DNA of 64,000 nt from contig JAFRAB010000012.1 in assembly GCA_017405675.1 (NCBI GenBank), positions 1-64,000 on the forward strand, given 5' to 3'. Shown in pieces: positions 1 through 10,000 of this stretch. The notes under the pieces were generated by a model. That model had not been told where the DNA came from. It did no database searches and was given only the letters and a program-made list of their open reading frames with translations. Each line of letters begins with the position of its first letter. Position 1 is the stretch's first letter. Source of the stretch: Erysipelotrichaceae bacterium (GTDB lineage Bacteria > Bacillota_I > Bacilli_A > Erysipelotrichales > Erysipelotrichaceae). The translations under genes were made by a program, and so were the position numbers.

Positions 1-9
1 AATAACTAT

Positions 10-36
10 CCGCACGTGCAACGTGCGGTTTTTTGG
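10..36 (+). repeat. IS200 subterminal hairpin, tnpA-distal side
   Basis: CCGCACGT pairs with ACGTGCGG around a GCA loop and is followed by TTTTTT. It resembles the hairpin at 678-694 and is probably the right-end palindrome of the IS. It could also act as a terminator for plus-strand transcription. Confidence 0.6.
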
Positions 37-114
37 CTCCCCTGTAAGGGCCTTTACCGCACGGCGACCCTCAAGGGTCTTGTGATGTCCGACAACCGTG
101 CTCTGCACTATGGC

Positions 115-579
115 TTACCCCTTAAAGGGGTCCTTATACTCCTTCTTACTCAGATTGTCTGACATCATATCTTCTTTTTCCTGATTCCTGATATACTCTT
201 CCACTACTTGTGTATTCAATCCCACTGTTGATACATAATACCCTTTAGCCCAGAAGTTTCTGTTTCCGTATTTGTATTTCAGATTTGCATGTTTCTCAAA
301 TATCATCAGTGAGGATTTACCTTTTAAGTATCCCATGAAGCTTGATACCGCCAGTTTTGGTGGTATCTTTACCAGCATATGGATATGATCCTTCATCGCG
401 TGCGCTTCTACTATCTCTACATTCTTGTATTCACACAATTGCCTTAAAATCAACCCTATGTCGCTTCTTAGTTTCCCGTATACCTCTTTCCTTCGATACT
501 TCGGTATGAATACTATGTGATACTTACATTTCCACCTTGTGTGTGATAAACTACTATCGTCATTTGCCTTCGTTGCCAA
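115..579 (-). CDS. tnpA: IS200/IS605 family transposase TnpA (Y1, HUH)
   Basis: This 154-residue protein is the single-strand transposase of the IS200 group, which moves the element by peel-and-paste through a phosphotyrosine intermediate. The HUH metal-binding pair is visible in HIHML near residue 66. The catalytic tyrosine with its helper glutamine is in EEYIRNQ near residue 128. The length is normal for the family (about 150). Near the N-terminus is the usual KYHIVFIPKYRR motif. An 11-bp inverted repeat (GTCCGACAACC at 87-97, complement at 609-619) brackets the gene. The gene looks intact, so the element may be active. No accessory TnpB is encoded. Confidence 0.93.
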   Translation of the reverse strand: MATKANDDSSLSHTRWKCKYHIVFIPKYRRKEVYGKLRSDIGLILRQLCEYKNVEIVEAHAMKDHIHMLVKIPPKLAVSSFMGYLKGKSSLMIFEKHANLKYKYGNRNFWAKGYYVSTVGLNTQVVEEYIRNQEKEDMMSDNLSKKEYKDPFKG

Positions 580-677
580 TGATATCGCCTCCTTTTTATT
601 TTGAGTTTGGTTGTCGGACCTTTCTCATTATACTTGGGTGGCTTTTTCTTAACAACGCACGAAGCTACTTCTAGTCT

Positions 678-724
678 CACACGCTTAGCGTGTGGTTTTT
701 AGTTAGGAGTTTTCACTCCTAACT
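678..724. repeat. Two adjacent hairpins at the IS200 left end / tnpA leader
   Basis: CACACGC-TTA-GCGTGTG (678-694) is followed by AGTTAGGAGT-TTTC-ACTCCTAACT (701-724, perfect 10-bp stem). They lie upstream of tnpA on its strand. In IS200 such structures serve as the left-end recognition hairpin and as a transcription or translation block in the tnpA leader. The assignment of each role here is inferred. Confidence 0.6.
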
Positions 725-728
725 AATA

Positions 729-758
729 GAAAAATCGGGCTAGCTGATCAGCCCGATT
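729..758 (-). terminator. Terminator of the MORN/AAA gene
   Basis: AATCGGGCT (733-741) pairs with AGCCCGATT (750-758) around an 8-nt loop. On the minus strand it is followed by TTTTCT. The stop codon of the MORN/AAA gene lies inside the hairpin. Confidence 0.75.
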
Positions 759-3370
759 TCTGTTTTTCCCAGATCACTGTCCGTGATCGTCGTTATGACT
801 TCATTGGACAGCTGCGATATTTCAAGTTGTGTAAGATTTTCATTATGTCTGCTGATGACCTCATCGCAGATGTTTCTGACGCCGCGGGCATTGCCGAAGT
901 CTCTGTCCCGGGCTTTTTTCGTAATGATCTCCTTCAGCAGGTCTTCATCAACATCCAGGGTATAACCCCTCTTCTTCATATCCAGGCGGAAGATTTCCAC
1001 CAGTTCATCAATACTGTAATCCTCAAATTCGATGACTGTTGAAAGTCTGCTTCTTAAACCGGGGTTGGAATCAAGAAATTCCTGCATGTCCTTTGTATAA
1101 CCGGCCAGTATGACTGCCAGCTTGTCACGGTTGTTTTCAATCTCCGATACCAGTGTATTGACCGCTTCAATGCCGAAGGAATCATTCTCACTGTTAACCA
1201 GTGAATAGGCTTCATCAATGAACAGTACCCCGCCCAGGGCATTTCTGACAACTTCCTTGACCTTCAGAGCCGTTTCACCCTGATAGCGTCCTACCAGATC
1301 AGCTCTGACGCATTCCACGAAGACATCAGGTCTCTTCAAAAGTCCCAGATGATAATATATCTTACCCATCAGACGGGCAACCGTGGTCTTGCCGGTACCC
1401 GGATTGCCGGTAAACACCATGTTAACAGGCAATACCTTCTTGGCGGTAGAAAGGCCGCGTCTGGCGCTTTCCACCTGAATACGGACATTTGACACCAGCT
1501 TATTGACGGCCTTCTTTACGGAAGTCAGTCCAACAAGACCGTTAAGGGTATCCAGACACTGATCCAGATCGGAGGCGGTGGCTTCCACCTTTCCGAAGTC
1601 CTCAGCTTCCAGAACCTGCAGATCTTCCAGGGAAACACTGTCAACACTCTCAGAGAGTCTTAAGGCCTGTCTTTCAATGGCTTCATCCAGCAGTCTTCTG
1701 GCATAGCGGGCATTATCAAAGGTATCATCGATCTTTTCCTTTTCGATCTTCTGCCGGATGACCTTCCCGGCTTCTTTCTTAATGAAGAAGTTTTTCTGCA
1801 AAGCCATGGATACCAGAATATCAGTCAGTTCAGCAGCTGAATAGTCAGGTATGTTTATCTTATGGTCAAAGCGGGAAGCCAGTCCCGGATTGGCATTTCT
1901 GATCATGTCATTCATCTGATCGCTGTAACCGGCCATGATGACGCAGTATTCCCCACGGTGATCTTCCATGTCTTTCAGCAGGGTGTCTATGGCTTCCTTG
2001 CCGAAGTCATTTGGCGAATCCTTGCGGTAAAGGGCATAAGCCTCATCGATAAACAGCGTACCGCCGCGGACGGAATCTATGACTTCCATCGTTCTCTTTT
2101 CTGTCTGTCCTATATACTCGCCGACCAGACGGGCACGGTCAACTTCCACAAACTTCTCTTCCGGCAGTATGCCGACATCATGCAGCATTCTGCCTATGAT
2201 ACGGGCGACCGTGGTCTTGCCGGTGCCCGGATTGCCGGTAACGATAAAGTAATATCCCTGCTTCTGCGCTTCAATTGAAAGAAGCTTCCGGCGCATGGCA
2301 TCGATTTTGAATCTCTTGTATATTCTGTCCAGCTGATCCTTGACGCTCTTCATGCCGATCAGATCCTGAAAATAAGGTTTCAGTTCCTCGGCATAATTAC
2401 CGTCTACTCTGTTTTCGACAGTCATATATCTACTGCCGTCAACTTCAGCCAATGTTTTCTGCGGTTTGTTTACGGTTGCGGATACCTGTGAGATTTCATT
2501 GCCGTCCCTGTCTCTTCTGGACAGCACACTCACCAGAGCATTTTTTCTGAACTCCTGTATTTCCGTATGACCGTCAGGATATCTTACGGTAAACACACCG
2601 TTTTTCTGATTGTCATAGAATGTTCCTTCATAGATAACGCCGTCAGGTTCTGTCATTATACCCTGCCCCTCACAGCTGTAGCCTCTTTCAATGTCTACCG
2701 GACCTTCAAACATGGTACCGTCAGGATAGAAAAGCCTGCCTCGGCCGCAGTAGACACCCTCATTCCAGACAGCTTCAAAACGGAAATCGTCAGGCCATGT
2801 CAGTACCATGTAACCGTTTCTGTTATCGCCATCAAAGGTTCCGCTTACTGTAAAGCCGTCAGGAAAAGTATATATGCCTTCCCCGAAGATCCGGTTTTCC
2901 TTAAAACTGCCTTTGTAAATGACACCGTTTGTATAGGTAAAGGTTCCCTGTCCGTCACACAGGCCATTGACGAAATCACCTTCATAAACCTCACCGTCAG
3001 CCCACCTCAGGTTTCCTTTGCCGTTTCTTGTACCATTTATGAGTTCGCCGGTATATACACCGCCATCATAATAATGATAGGTTCCCTGTCCGGTTATGGC
3101 ATCGTTGACAAAATCCCCTTCATACACGGCGCCGTCAGTCCAGGTGATCTTTCCCTTACCATGACGGTAGGCATTTCTCATGTATCCCGTATAAACGGTA
3201 CCGTCCTTATAATGATAGGTACCTATTCCGGTCAGCGTATTATTGACAAATTCACCTTCATACCAGTCTCCGCCCGGAAATCTGATATAGCCATTGCCGT
3301 CAGGATTATCCTGACTGTTTACCTCACCCCGGTAATATGTTCCATCTCTGTAAGTCTTTATCTTTTCCAT
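740..3370 (-). CDS. MORN-repeat protein fused to two CbxX/CfxQ-type AAA+ ATPase domains
   Basis: Residues 1 to about 290 form 11-12 MORN repeats of about 23 residues (pattern xDGxxYxGxFxNGxxxGxGxxxx). They are followed by a linker and two AAA+ domains of the CbxX/CfxQ (SpoVK-like) family. Walker A GNPGTGKTT occurs near residues 376 and 653, and each domain has a Walker B LFIDEAYAL/LFIDEAYSL. Both domains keep the sensor-type AGYxxxM segment and a downstream SRF/SRL arginine, so both look active. AAA+ proteins of this group remodel partner proteins; MORN repeats usually bind membrane lipids or proteins. The substrate is unknown. The gene stands alone with its own terminator, and a 13-bp palindrome, TACAATAATTGTA (3392-3404), lies just upstream of the start. 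Confidence 0.85.
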   Translation of the reverse strand: MEKIKTYRDGTYYRGEVNSQDNPDGNGYIRFPGGDWYEGEFVNNTLTGIGTYHYKDGTVYTGYMRNAYRHGKGKITWTDGAVYEGDFVNDAITGQGTYHYYDGGVYTGELINGTRNGKGNLRWADGEVYEGDFVNGLCDGQGTFTYTNGVIYKGSFKENRIFGEGIYTFPDGFTVSGTFDGDNRNGYMVLTWPDDFRFEAVWNEGVYCGRGRLFYPDGTMFEGPVDIERGYSCEGQGIMTEPDGVIYEGTFYDNQKNGVFTVRYPDGHTEIQEFRKNALVSVLSRRDRDGNEISQVSATVNKPQKTLAEVDGSRYMTVENRVDGNYAEELKPYFQDLIGMKSVKDQLDRIYKRFKIDAMRRKLLSIEAQKQGYYFIVTGNPGTGKTTVARIIGRMLHDVGILPEEKFVEVDRARLVGEYIGQTEKRTMEVIDSVRGGTLFIDEAYALYRKDSPNDFGKEAIDTLLKDMEDHRGEYCVIMAGYSDQMNDMIRNANPGLASRFDHKINIPDYSAAELTDILVSMALQKNFFIKKEAGKVIRQKIEKEKIDDTFDNARYARRLLDEAIERQALRLSESVDSVSLEDLQVLEAEDFGKVEATASDLDQCLDTLNGLVGLTSVKKAVNKLVSNVRIQVESARRGLSTAKKVLPVNMVFTGNPGTGKTTVARLMGKIYYHLGLLKRPDVFVECVRADLVGRYQGETALKVKEVVRNALGGVLFIDEAYSLVNSENDSFGIEAVNTLVSEIENNRDKLAVILAGYTKDMQEFLDSNPGLRSRLSTVIEFEDYSIDELVEIFRLDMKKRGYTLDVDEDLLKEIITKKARDRDFGNARGVRNICDEVISRHNENLTQLEISQLSNEVITTITDSDLGKTEIGLIS

Positions 3371-3423
3371 ACTTCTGACCTCGGCTTAATATACAATAAT
3401 TGTAACACGATATCTTTTCAGAC

Positions 3424-3454
3424 ATAAAAAAATCACTGTGAATTTCACAGTGAT
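3424..3454 (-). terminator. Terminator after the 276-aa gene
   Basis: ATCACTGTGAA (3432-3442) pairs with TTCACAGTGAT (3444-3454). A run of A on the plus strand (3425-3432) gives the U-tract for minus-strand transcripts. Confidence 0.8.
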
Positions 3455-3460
3455 AATTCT

Positions 3461-4291
3461 TTATTCTTCAGTATTATCTTCCTTTGTCAGGCGCCATAAT
3501 GATGACAGTGAAACGATTGGAATTTCATCACTGTATGCCTTGGCAAACTGTCTCTGCTTCTTGACATCGCCTTCGTGACGGGTGGTCAGCAGATCCTTGG
3601 ACATCATGTACTGCACATATAAGGCTTTCTTGATCAGGAAAGCGCGTGCGATAGTGCTGTTAATGAGATCTGTTCTGTCTTCCAGTTCAACAACCTGCTT
3701 CTGGGTTTCATCAAAGATTTCTTTTGCCAGATTGATGGCTGCTTCCTTCATTTCATCAACGTTGGAAACATATCTGTGGTCGAGCATGCGCTGTAAGGCA
3801 CCGGCTGCTCTTTTTCCTTCATGGAAACTACTGAATGACTGCTTGATGTCTTCGGTAAATTCTTCCTTCAGACACATGGCCAGTATTTCATTTCTGGTCT
3901 GACCGAATTCCATGTCAGGTTCTGTCAGACAGTAATACAGACCTTTAGCCTCGATATAGTTAGTCTGGGAGAACAGGATCGCCTTATCGGCTTCATCCTT
4001 ATTCCAGTAGATGATCATTGGTACGGTAATCGTCTCTTCCGGAAGCTTGAAAGCATCCTTATAGCGAATTATCTGGTTGGAAATTGCCTTGGTGCTTATT
4101 TTGACAGGAAGATCAACACAGACCTGTAAATCAGGTTCAACAGCCAGCAGTTCCTCAAACAGCGTATTGAATTCTTCAAATCTGTTAGCTGAACTTTCAA
4201 CATAGTCCTTTAATGAACCGTTGTAGAAACTGTCTTTTTTTCTGAGAAATGAGTCACCGTTTTTACTTTTTAAAATTCCGTATATAGCCAT
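3461..4291 (-). CDS. Hypothetical protein, 276 aa
   Basis: I do not recognise this family. The protein is soluble, with no signal peptide or membrane segment. The first half looks alpha/beta and the second half is mainly helical and charged (about residues 140-250). The gene has its own terminator and a start preceded by an AGGGGG-type ribosome site (4294-4302 region), so it is likely expressed. It lies between the MORN/AAA ATPase, on the same strand but behind a terminator, and the divergent addAB operon. Its function cannot be deduced from this context. Confidence 0.7.
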   Translation of the reverse strand: MAIYGILKSKNGDSFLRKKDSFYNGSLKDYVESSANRFEEFNTLFEELLAVEPDLQVCVDLPVKISTKAISNQIIRYKDAFKLPEETITVPMIIYWNKDEADKAILFSQTNYIEAKGLYYCLTEPDMEFGQTRNEILAMCLKEEFTEDIKQSFSSFHEGKRAAGALQRMLDHRYVSNVDEMKEAAINLAKEIFDETQKQVVELEDRTDLINSTIARAFLIKKALYVQYMMSKDLLTTRHEGDVKKQRQFAKAYSDEIPIVSLSSLWRLTKEDNTEE

Positions 4292-4402
4292 TAAACTACC
4301 CCCTATATCGTACTTTTCAGAATATTACGGTAAATTTTATTATATTAAAATATGAAAGTGTTTTCAACCTTATAAAAGGGATTTATAGGTTTGCAAATGT
4401 GA

Positions 4403-4414
4403 TATAATTTTCAT
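4403..4414 (+). promoter_or_regulatory. Extended -10 promoter of addB, predicted leaderless start
   Basis: TATAAT at 4403-4408 is preceded by TGA, which makes an extended -10 (TGnTATAAT). The expected transcription start, 6-7 nt downstream, coincides with the addB ATG at 4415. No Shine-Dalgarno sequence is present, so the mRNA is probably leaderless. There is no good -35. Confidence 0.55.
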
Positions 4415-7045
4415 ATGAGCAATAGCAGGACCATAATTGCACCGGCTTACAACAAGTTAGACATCATCGCTGAGCTGCTGAAAAACAGCGATATTTTAAT
4501 GGGCACTGAGATAGTGCCTTTAAATGTATTCAGGACCAATCTTGTCAGTTACCTGGGTTCCCAGACTGCTGAATTCTCCCGGCTTTTCCGGAAAGTTCAG
4601 CAGAACATCAGCAGATCCAACATCTATTATGACTCTCTGAAATACCCTGCTTTCTTTGCTTACTTCTATGATTTTATCAATGACATGAACAGACTGGGAG
4701 TCTCTGCAGACGTTCTTCCTGACGATGATCGTAAGGAAATACTGAAATGGCTGGACAGTCAGGATCTGATCAGCCGTAAAATGCAGAAAGCTTTTACAGT
4801 TATCAAAGATGCTTCAGACATCGCAATATATGATTATTTCTACCGCGACATAGCGGACAGACGTGATATTGACTGCTTAGTCTCCAGGGGAGCACAGCTG
4901 ATCCCTCTGCAGAAAGCTGATCATCAGCAGACTGAAGTCCGTTACGGGCATAATACTGCCCAGGAGATAGCTGCCATTGCCCAGTATATCGTTGCAAAAA
5001 TATCCGATAAAACACTTGAACCGCAGGACATATTTATTCTGGCCAATGATCTGGAAAACACGGCTCCGGTAATTGAACAGATCTTCAGTCTGTACAACAT
5101 TCCTTACAGCGTTACCCGCAGTGATCACAGTGAGGCAGCCACAGCTTTCATTTCACTGTTAAAGTATATCAGCACTCCTGACACTGAACATTTCATTGAA
5201 GCCTATAATAACGGCTGTTTCGGCAAGCCTGACCCAATACTTGTAAAATATATTTCCTATTTCAGACTTACTGATGCTCAGCTTTATGAGCCCTTTGATC
5301 ATGTCGTCCACTGGCAGGATTTATATCCTCTGGTAACTGACAACAGCACCTTTGGAAGCATGTTATCGTCAGAAACCAGATGCGAGGAAATAATGACCCG
5401 GATCCGTCCGGTACTGGAGGAGCTGAAAAATCATGCTTCCTTAAAAGACAGAAGCGCTGCTGTTTTCAATTATCTTAAGGACCTGCCGTTTGACGATGAA
5501 GAAAAACGGTGTCTTGACGAGATCAGAACAGCCTGTCTGGAAAGCGTACCGTATCTTCCGGATAATGCTGAAGGCTGCCGTACTCTTTACTATCACCTCG
5601 ACGCCATCAGAAAATCCACTAAGGAACGTTATCTTAATGCGGTAACCATCAGCGATGTATACCGTAATGTTTCTTCCTGCAAACTGGCTATCGTAACCGG
5701 CTGCAGTCAGGATGTATTCCCGGCCGCCGTCAATCAGACCGGTTTCTTTGATGAATTCTATCTTAAGAATATCCCAGGATACCCTTCACTTGATGAACGT
5801 ACAGCCTGCTTTAACAGAGAACTGGAAAACCTGCTGGCTCAGATCCCGCACCTGATCTTCAGTTACAGTACCAATGATCTGGAAGGAAACAAGCTGTATA
5901 AAAGTACTTATCTTGAACAATACGGTGAAGACAGGCCATGGCCATATAAGGAAAACAGCCGTTACCTTAACCGCAAACAGACCATCAGTCCGCAGACTGC
6001 TGCTGATCTCTATCTGGCTGAACCTGATCGCCTTGAAAAACTTAAAAAAGATTACCGCAAAACATATGGTAAACAATTAAATATAGATACATATCACGAT
6101 AAAGTTCTTACCGCTTCACCAAGTTCGCTGGAAGGCTATGTCAGCTGTCCTTTCAAGTACTTCCTGCAAAGAGGACTGAAACTGGATGCCAAAACATGGT
6201 TTGAAATAGATGCCGGTGTTATCGGTAACATTCAGCACCAGGCCTTACAGGCTTATTATGAACATACTATTCCGGTTGAAGAAAGCGTACACGCCTGCTT
6301 TGACGCCATCAGAAAACTGCTTGTCAATGATACAAAGTATATCAACAGCGTTGAAGAAAGACTGCTCACCAGTCTGATGATCAAGAAACAGTTCCTGGAT
6401 GAAGCTGTCCGGCAGGCTGCCTGGAAACCGGCTGCATACGAAAAGAGGATCATCAAACCTGAAGATTACGGCAGCTATAAAGTCCTTATCAACGGCTTCA
6501 TTGACCGTCTCGACACAGGTAATGATGAATTCATGATCGTTGACTATAAGAGCTCACGCAAGTCCGTTACGGAAGAATCCATCGCTAACGGAACCCGCAT
6601 ACAGCTTTTAACATATTTACTGGCCTATGCTGAACTGCAGGATGAGTTCAGGCCTTTCGGCATGGCTTACTACAATCTCAAAAACGGTTTTGCGGAATAT
6701 AAGGAAAATGAGGGTATTGATGAACAGATCAATGTAGCTGATGCCCGCTGGAAGGATAACCGCTATGACCTGTTCATGGTTAAAGGTAATACAACATCCG
6801 ATGACCACTATGCAACTCTGCGAAAATACACACCTGATCTGGAAGTATGGAAGAAAGGACTAAGGGATATTGTCGGCATACTGTCTGAACGTATTTTAAG
6901 CGGCGACATTTCCATAACACCAACTAAATTTGCCTGCGATTACTGCGACTTTAAGGACATCTGTCACAGCTACGAAAGCGATGAAGAAGTCAAGCGCAAG
7001 CCTTTGATAGATCTGGAGGATTACAAAAATGACGATCCTGCCTGA
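4415..7045 (+). CDS. addB: ATP-dependent nuclease subunit B (AddB/RexB-like)
   Basis: This is the B subunit of the AddAB helicase-nuclease, which processes double-strand DNA ends for recombination. The C-terminal PD-(D/E)XK nuclease is clear: GFIDRLD is followed by IVDYKSS near residue 709 and a QLLTYL helix. The iron-sulfur cluster cysteines are split as in AddB, with one near residue 577 (SCPFKYF) and three in CDYCDFKDIC near residue 840. No Walker A is seen near the N-terminus, which is closer to the RexB type. At 876 residues it is shorter than Bacillus AddB (about 1160). The stop overlaps the addA start by 17 nt, so the two are translationally coupled. Confidence 0.88.
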   Translation: MSNSRTIIAPAYNKLDIIAELLKNSDILMGTEIVPLNVFRTNLVSYLGSQTAEFSRLFRKVQQNISRSNIYYDSLKYPAFFAYFYDFINDMNRLGVSADVLPDDDRKEILKWLDSQDLISRKMQKAFTVIKDASDIAIYDYFYRDIADRRDIDCLVSRGAQLIPLQKADHQQTEVRYGHNTAQEIAAIAQYIVAKISDKTLEPQDIFILANDLENTAPVIEQIFSLYNIPYSVTRSDHSEAATAFISLLKYISTPDTEHFIEAYNNGCFGKPDPILVKYISYFRLTDAQLYEPFDHVVHWQDLYPLVTDNSTFGSMLSSETRCEEIMTRIRPVLEELKNHASLKDRSAAVFNYLKDLPFDDEEKRCLDEIRTACLESVPYLPDNAEGCRTLYYHLDAIRKSTKERYLNAVTISDVYRNVSSCKLAIVTGCSQDVFPAAVNQTGFFDEFYLKNIPGYPSLDERTACFNRELENLLAQIPHLIFSYSTNDLEGNKLYKSTYLEQYGEDRPWPYKENSRYLNRKQTISPQTAADLYLAEPDRLEKLKKDYRKTYGKQLNIDTYHDKVLTASPSSLEGYVSCPFKYFLQRGLKLDAKTWFEIDAGVIGNIQHQALQAYYEHTIPVEESVHACFDAIRKLLVNDTKYINSVEERLLTSLMIKKQFLDEAVRQAAWKPAAYEKRIIKPEDYGSYKVLINGFIDRLDTGNDEFMIVDYKSSRKSVTEESIANGTRIQLLTYLLAYAELQDEFRPFGMAYYNLKNGFAEYKENEGIDEQINVADARWKDNRYDLFMVKGNTTSDDHYATLRKYTPDLEVWKKGLRDIVGILSERILSGDISITPTKFACDYCDFKDICHSYESDEEVKRKPLIDLEDYKNDDPA

Positions 7046-10000
7046 ACCTTTTAAGAAAAACTATGAAAGTCTGCTGGGTGATCAGCGCAAAGCAGTTGAT
7101 GACACCGGCAGAAATATCCTGATAAGTGCCTCGGCCGGTACAGGCAAGTCTTTCGTACTGGTCAACAGACTGCTGAAGCGAATAATCAACAGAGAACTGG
7201 AAATTGATGAAGTGGTAGTAATGACCTTCACCAGAGACGCAGCTGCTGAGCTGCAGGTCAAGATGATGAAGGAACTGCTGAAAAACAGAGACCGGAGCAA
7301 TGATCCGGAAATGAAGGAATATCTGAACAGACAGATTACCAAGCTGCCTTCAGCCACCATTTCCACCATTCACTCCTTCTGTTATGACATCGTTAAGAAA
7401 TACGGCTACATTCTGGATAAGGATCCGTTATCTCTGGGCAATGTCATGGATGACAGCGATGCTGCCATGCTGGAACAGCAGACTCTGGACATCATAACAA
7501 ATGAAATCATCAGCAGACCGCAGCTGGTGGCCTGCTTCTGTGAACGCAGCGAATCACTTGATCCATTAATCAGAAAGATAAAAGCCTTAGTCAAAAAGAG
7601 AAATTCACTTCCTGACTATCAGGCCTGGAAGAAAAAAGTATTTGACATATACGATCAGATAGAAGAAGGCATCATTCCAGATTCCTTTGAAAGAATAATC
7701 AGAGAACACTTCAGGATCCGCATCAAGGATGCTTCATCATATTGCAGTGTCCTGAGGGATTTCTATGACAATAATGCCTCCGGTGAGGAAAACTGGATCA
7801 AGAATCCGGTAAAGAACATCACACCGGACAAACATATCGGACTGTATGAGGATTTCTATCAGCAGACGCTCGACAGTATCGGCAGCCTTTCAGCCAGCGA
7901 AATCATTAACAGCCTGGCTGAATTCAAGAAACAGGTAAAGAACTTCCCTTCCATCAAAGACCTGGACAAGGAAACAAAGGATATCTTTGGCAAGCTTAAG
8001 GATAATGTTACTGAACCTTTTGACGACATAAAGAAAATGCCGTTATTAATTCCTGAACTTATCACTGTCTGCCAGCGCAGCCGTCCGGTCCTGGAAGATC
8101 TCTTTACAATATCAGAACTGTATTACGATACTTTAAATGAACTAAAGGATAAAGCCAGTCTGATTTCCTTTGATGACATGGGTACCCTGGCCATCAGGAT
8201 CCTGCAGCATAAGGAAATAGCTGATGAGATCAGAAACAGATATAAGGAGATACTGGTAGACGAATATCAGGACTCCTCTGCTGAACAGGAAGAGCTGGTA
8301 CAGCTTATTGCCAACGGCAATAATGTCTTCCGCGTCGGCGATATCAAGCAGGCCATTTACGGTTTCAGAGGAACCAAGCCTGAGATCATGAAAAACCTGA
8401 TCGATAACCGTACGGAAAATGACGAACTGCTGCATCTCAAGGTCAACTTCCGTTCCGGCAACAACATTCTCAGATTCTCCAACTACCTGTTCAGATATCT
8501 GATGAATGTCACGGCTGATAACATCTATGTTCCGGCACTTGATGATCTGGAACTGGCTGATAAAAACAAAGAATATACTGACACAGTCCATCTGCGTCAG
8601 GTTGATATGGATGAAGACAGCACACTAAGCGAAAAGCGTGAAAGACTGTGCCGTTTCATAGCTTCAGACATTTATGAACTGGTACAGAACGGTTCATACA
8701 AATACGGCGATTTCATGATCCTGGTCAGAAACAACCGTCATAAGAGAATGCTGAAGAATACCTTTGCCCGTTATGGCATACCGGCCATAGCCAGCTTCAA
8801 ACGGGGGTTCTTCTCCGATGCTGCCGTTTCAACGGTAGTCTCATTGCTGAACCTGTTACTTATTCCTGACAGCCAGCTGCATATTCTGGATATTCTGAGA
8901 GGTCCTTTATATAACATTTCCGACGAACAGATCGCTTCCTATGTACATCAGCACGGTCCTGTCAGCCTTAATGAAGAATGTACACTTACATCTTCATTGC
9001 AGCAGCTGATGACAAAACTGCAGAACTGTGCATCATTAAACGACATTATCCTGACCATTTACAGAGAAAAGAATTTCTATCTTGATCTGATCAGCAGACA
9101 GCAGCGTGATAACCTCGACAGTCTGTTTGCGATGGTCATCGCCTTCCAGAAAAACCAGACCGGCATAGCCAATCTGCTGAACTACCTGGAAAAACAGAAA
9201 TATACCGACAAGGAAGAAGCTACTTCCCTTTCAAGCCAGGATGACGCTGTTCAGATCATGACCATCCATCGGTCCAAAGGCCTTTCCAGACCTTATGTCT
9301 ATGTCGTTGACTTTAACAACGCTGCCCGCGGACGCAATGATGATTTCTGCGATGATGAGCTAGGCGCCGGCATTGACTTTGTCTATCTGCCGGAAAACGT
9401 CAGAAGAAGGAATCCGCTGGCAACTTATTTCATTAAGAACAGAAATAAAACAGCTGATCTCGATGAAGAAATCAGACTCCTGTACGTAGCCCTGACCAGA
9501 GCGGAAAGCCATCTGGATGTTGTCTTCTTTGAGAGTAAGATCGATGAAAAGCTTACCGTATCAGGATTAAGCGGCAACACCTATATCGGCTGGATACAGA
9601 CCGTCATGAACTGCCATCCTGACAATGACAGAAATGAATATGTTACTATTGATAAACCGGTGACTGATTTCACTGAACTTCCGGACAATCTGGGTCAGGC
9701 TTCCACCGGTAACATAACCGTACTGCCTGAAAGCGAAAAACTGCGGCAGGCTGAAGCGCAGATAGCTCACGAAACCGACCATTCCACTGTTTATCCACTT
9801 GACTATGACAGACCTTCAGCCGCTTTACGCGGAACCGTCATGCACCGTGCCGTTGAACTGCTGGGCATCAGAGAAATAACAGCTGATGACATAGCCCGGC
9901 TTGATCTGCCGCTTACCGCATGGGATATTCAGAAAATTCTTGGTTTCTATAAACATCCTTTAACGGTAAGCTTAAGAAACAATGAGAATCACCATGAGTA

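Larger units (their letters stand above)
1..728 (-). mobile_element. IS200/IS605-family insertion sequence (tnpA only)
   Basis: A single Y1 transposase gene is flanked by short hairpins at each side, which is the IS200 arrangement. On the tnpA downstream side, CCGCACGT/ACGTGCGG (10-28) has a 3-nt loop and is followed by T6. On the upstream side, CACACGC/GCGTGTG (678-694) has a TTA loop and is followed by T5. The two hairpins resemble each other, as expected for the subterminal palindromes bound by TnpA. A perfect 10-bp hairpin (701-724) follows. There is no tnpB. The outer boundary on the low-coordinate side may lie just outside the window, so the ends are approximate. The element sits directly behind the terminator of the MORN/AAA gene, a harmless insertion site. 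Confidence 0.8.

Noticed and set aside
2567..3427. 286-codon open frame antisense to the MORN/AAA gene
   Set aside because: It mirrors the MORN repeats, has no ribosome site and its translation matches no family; it is a shadow of the repetitive gene.
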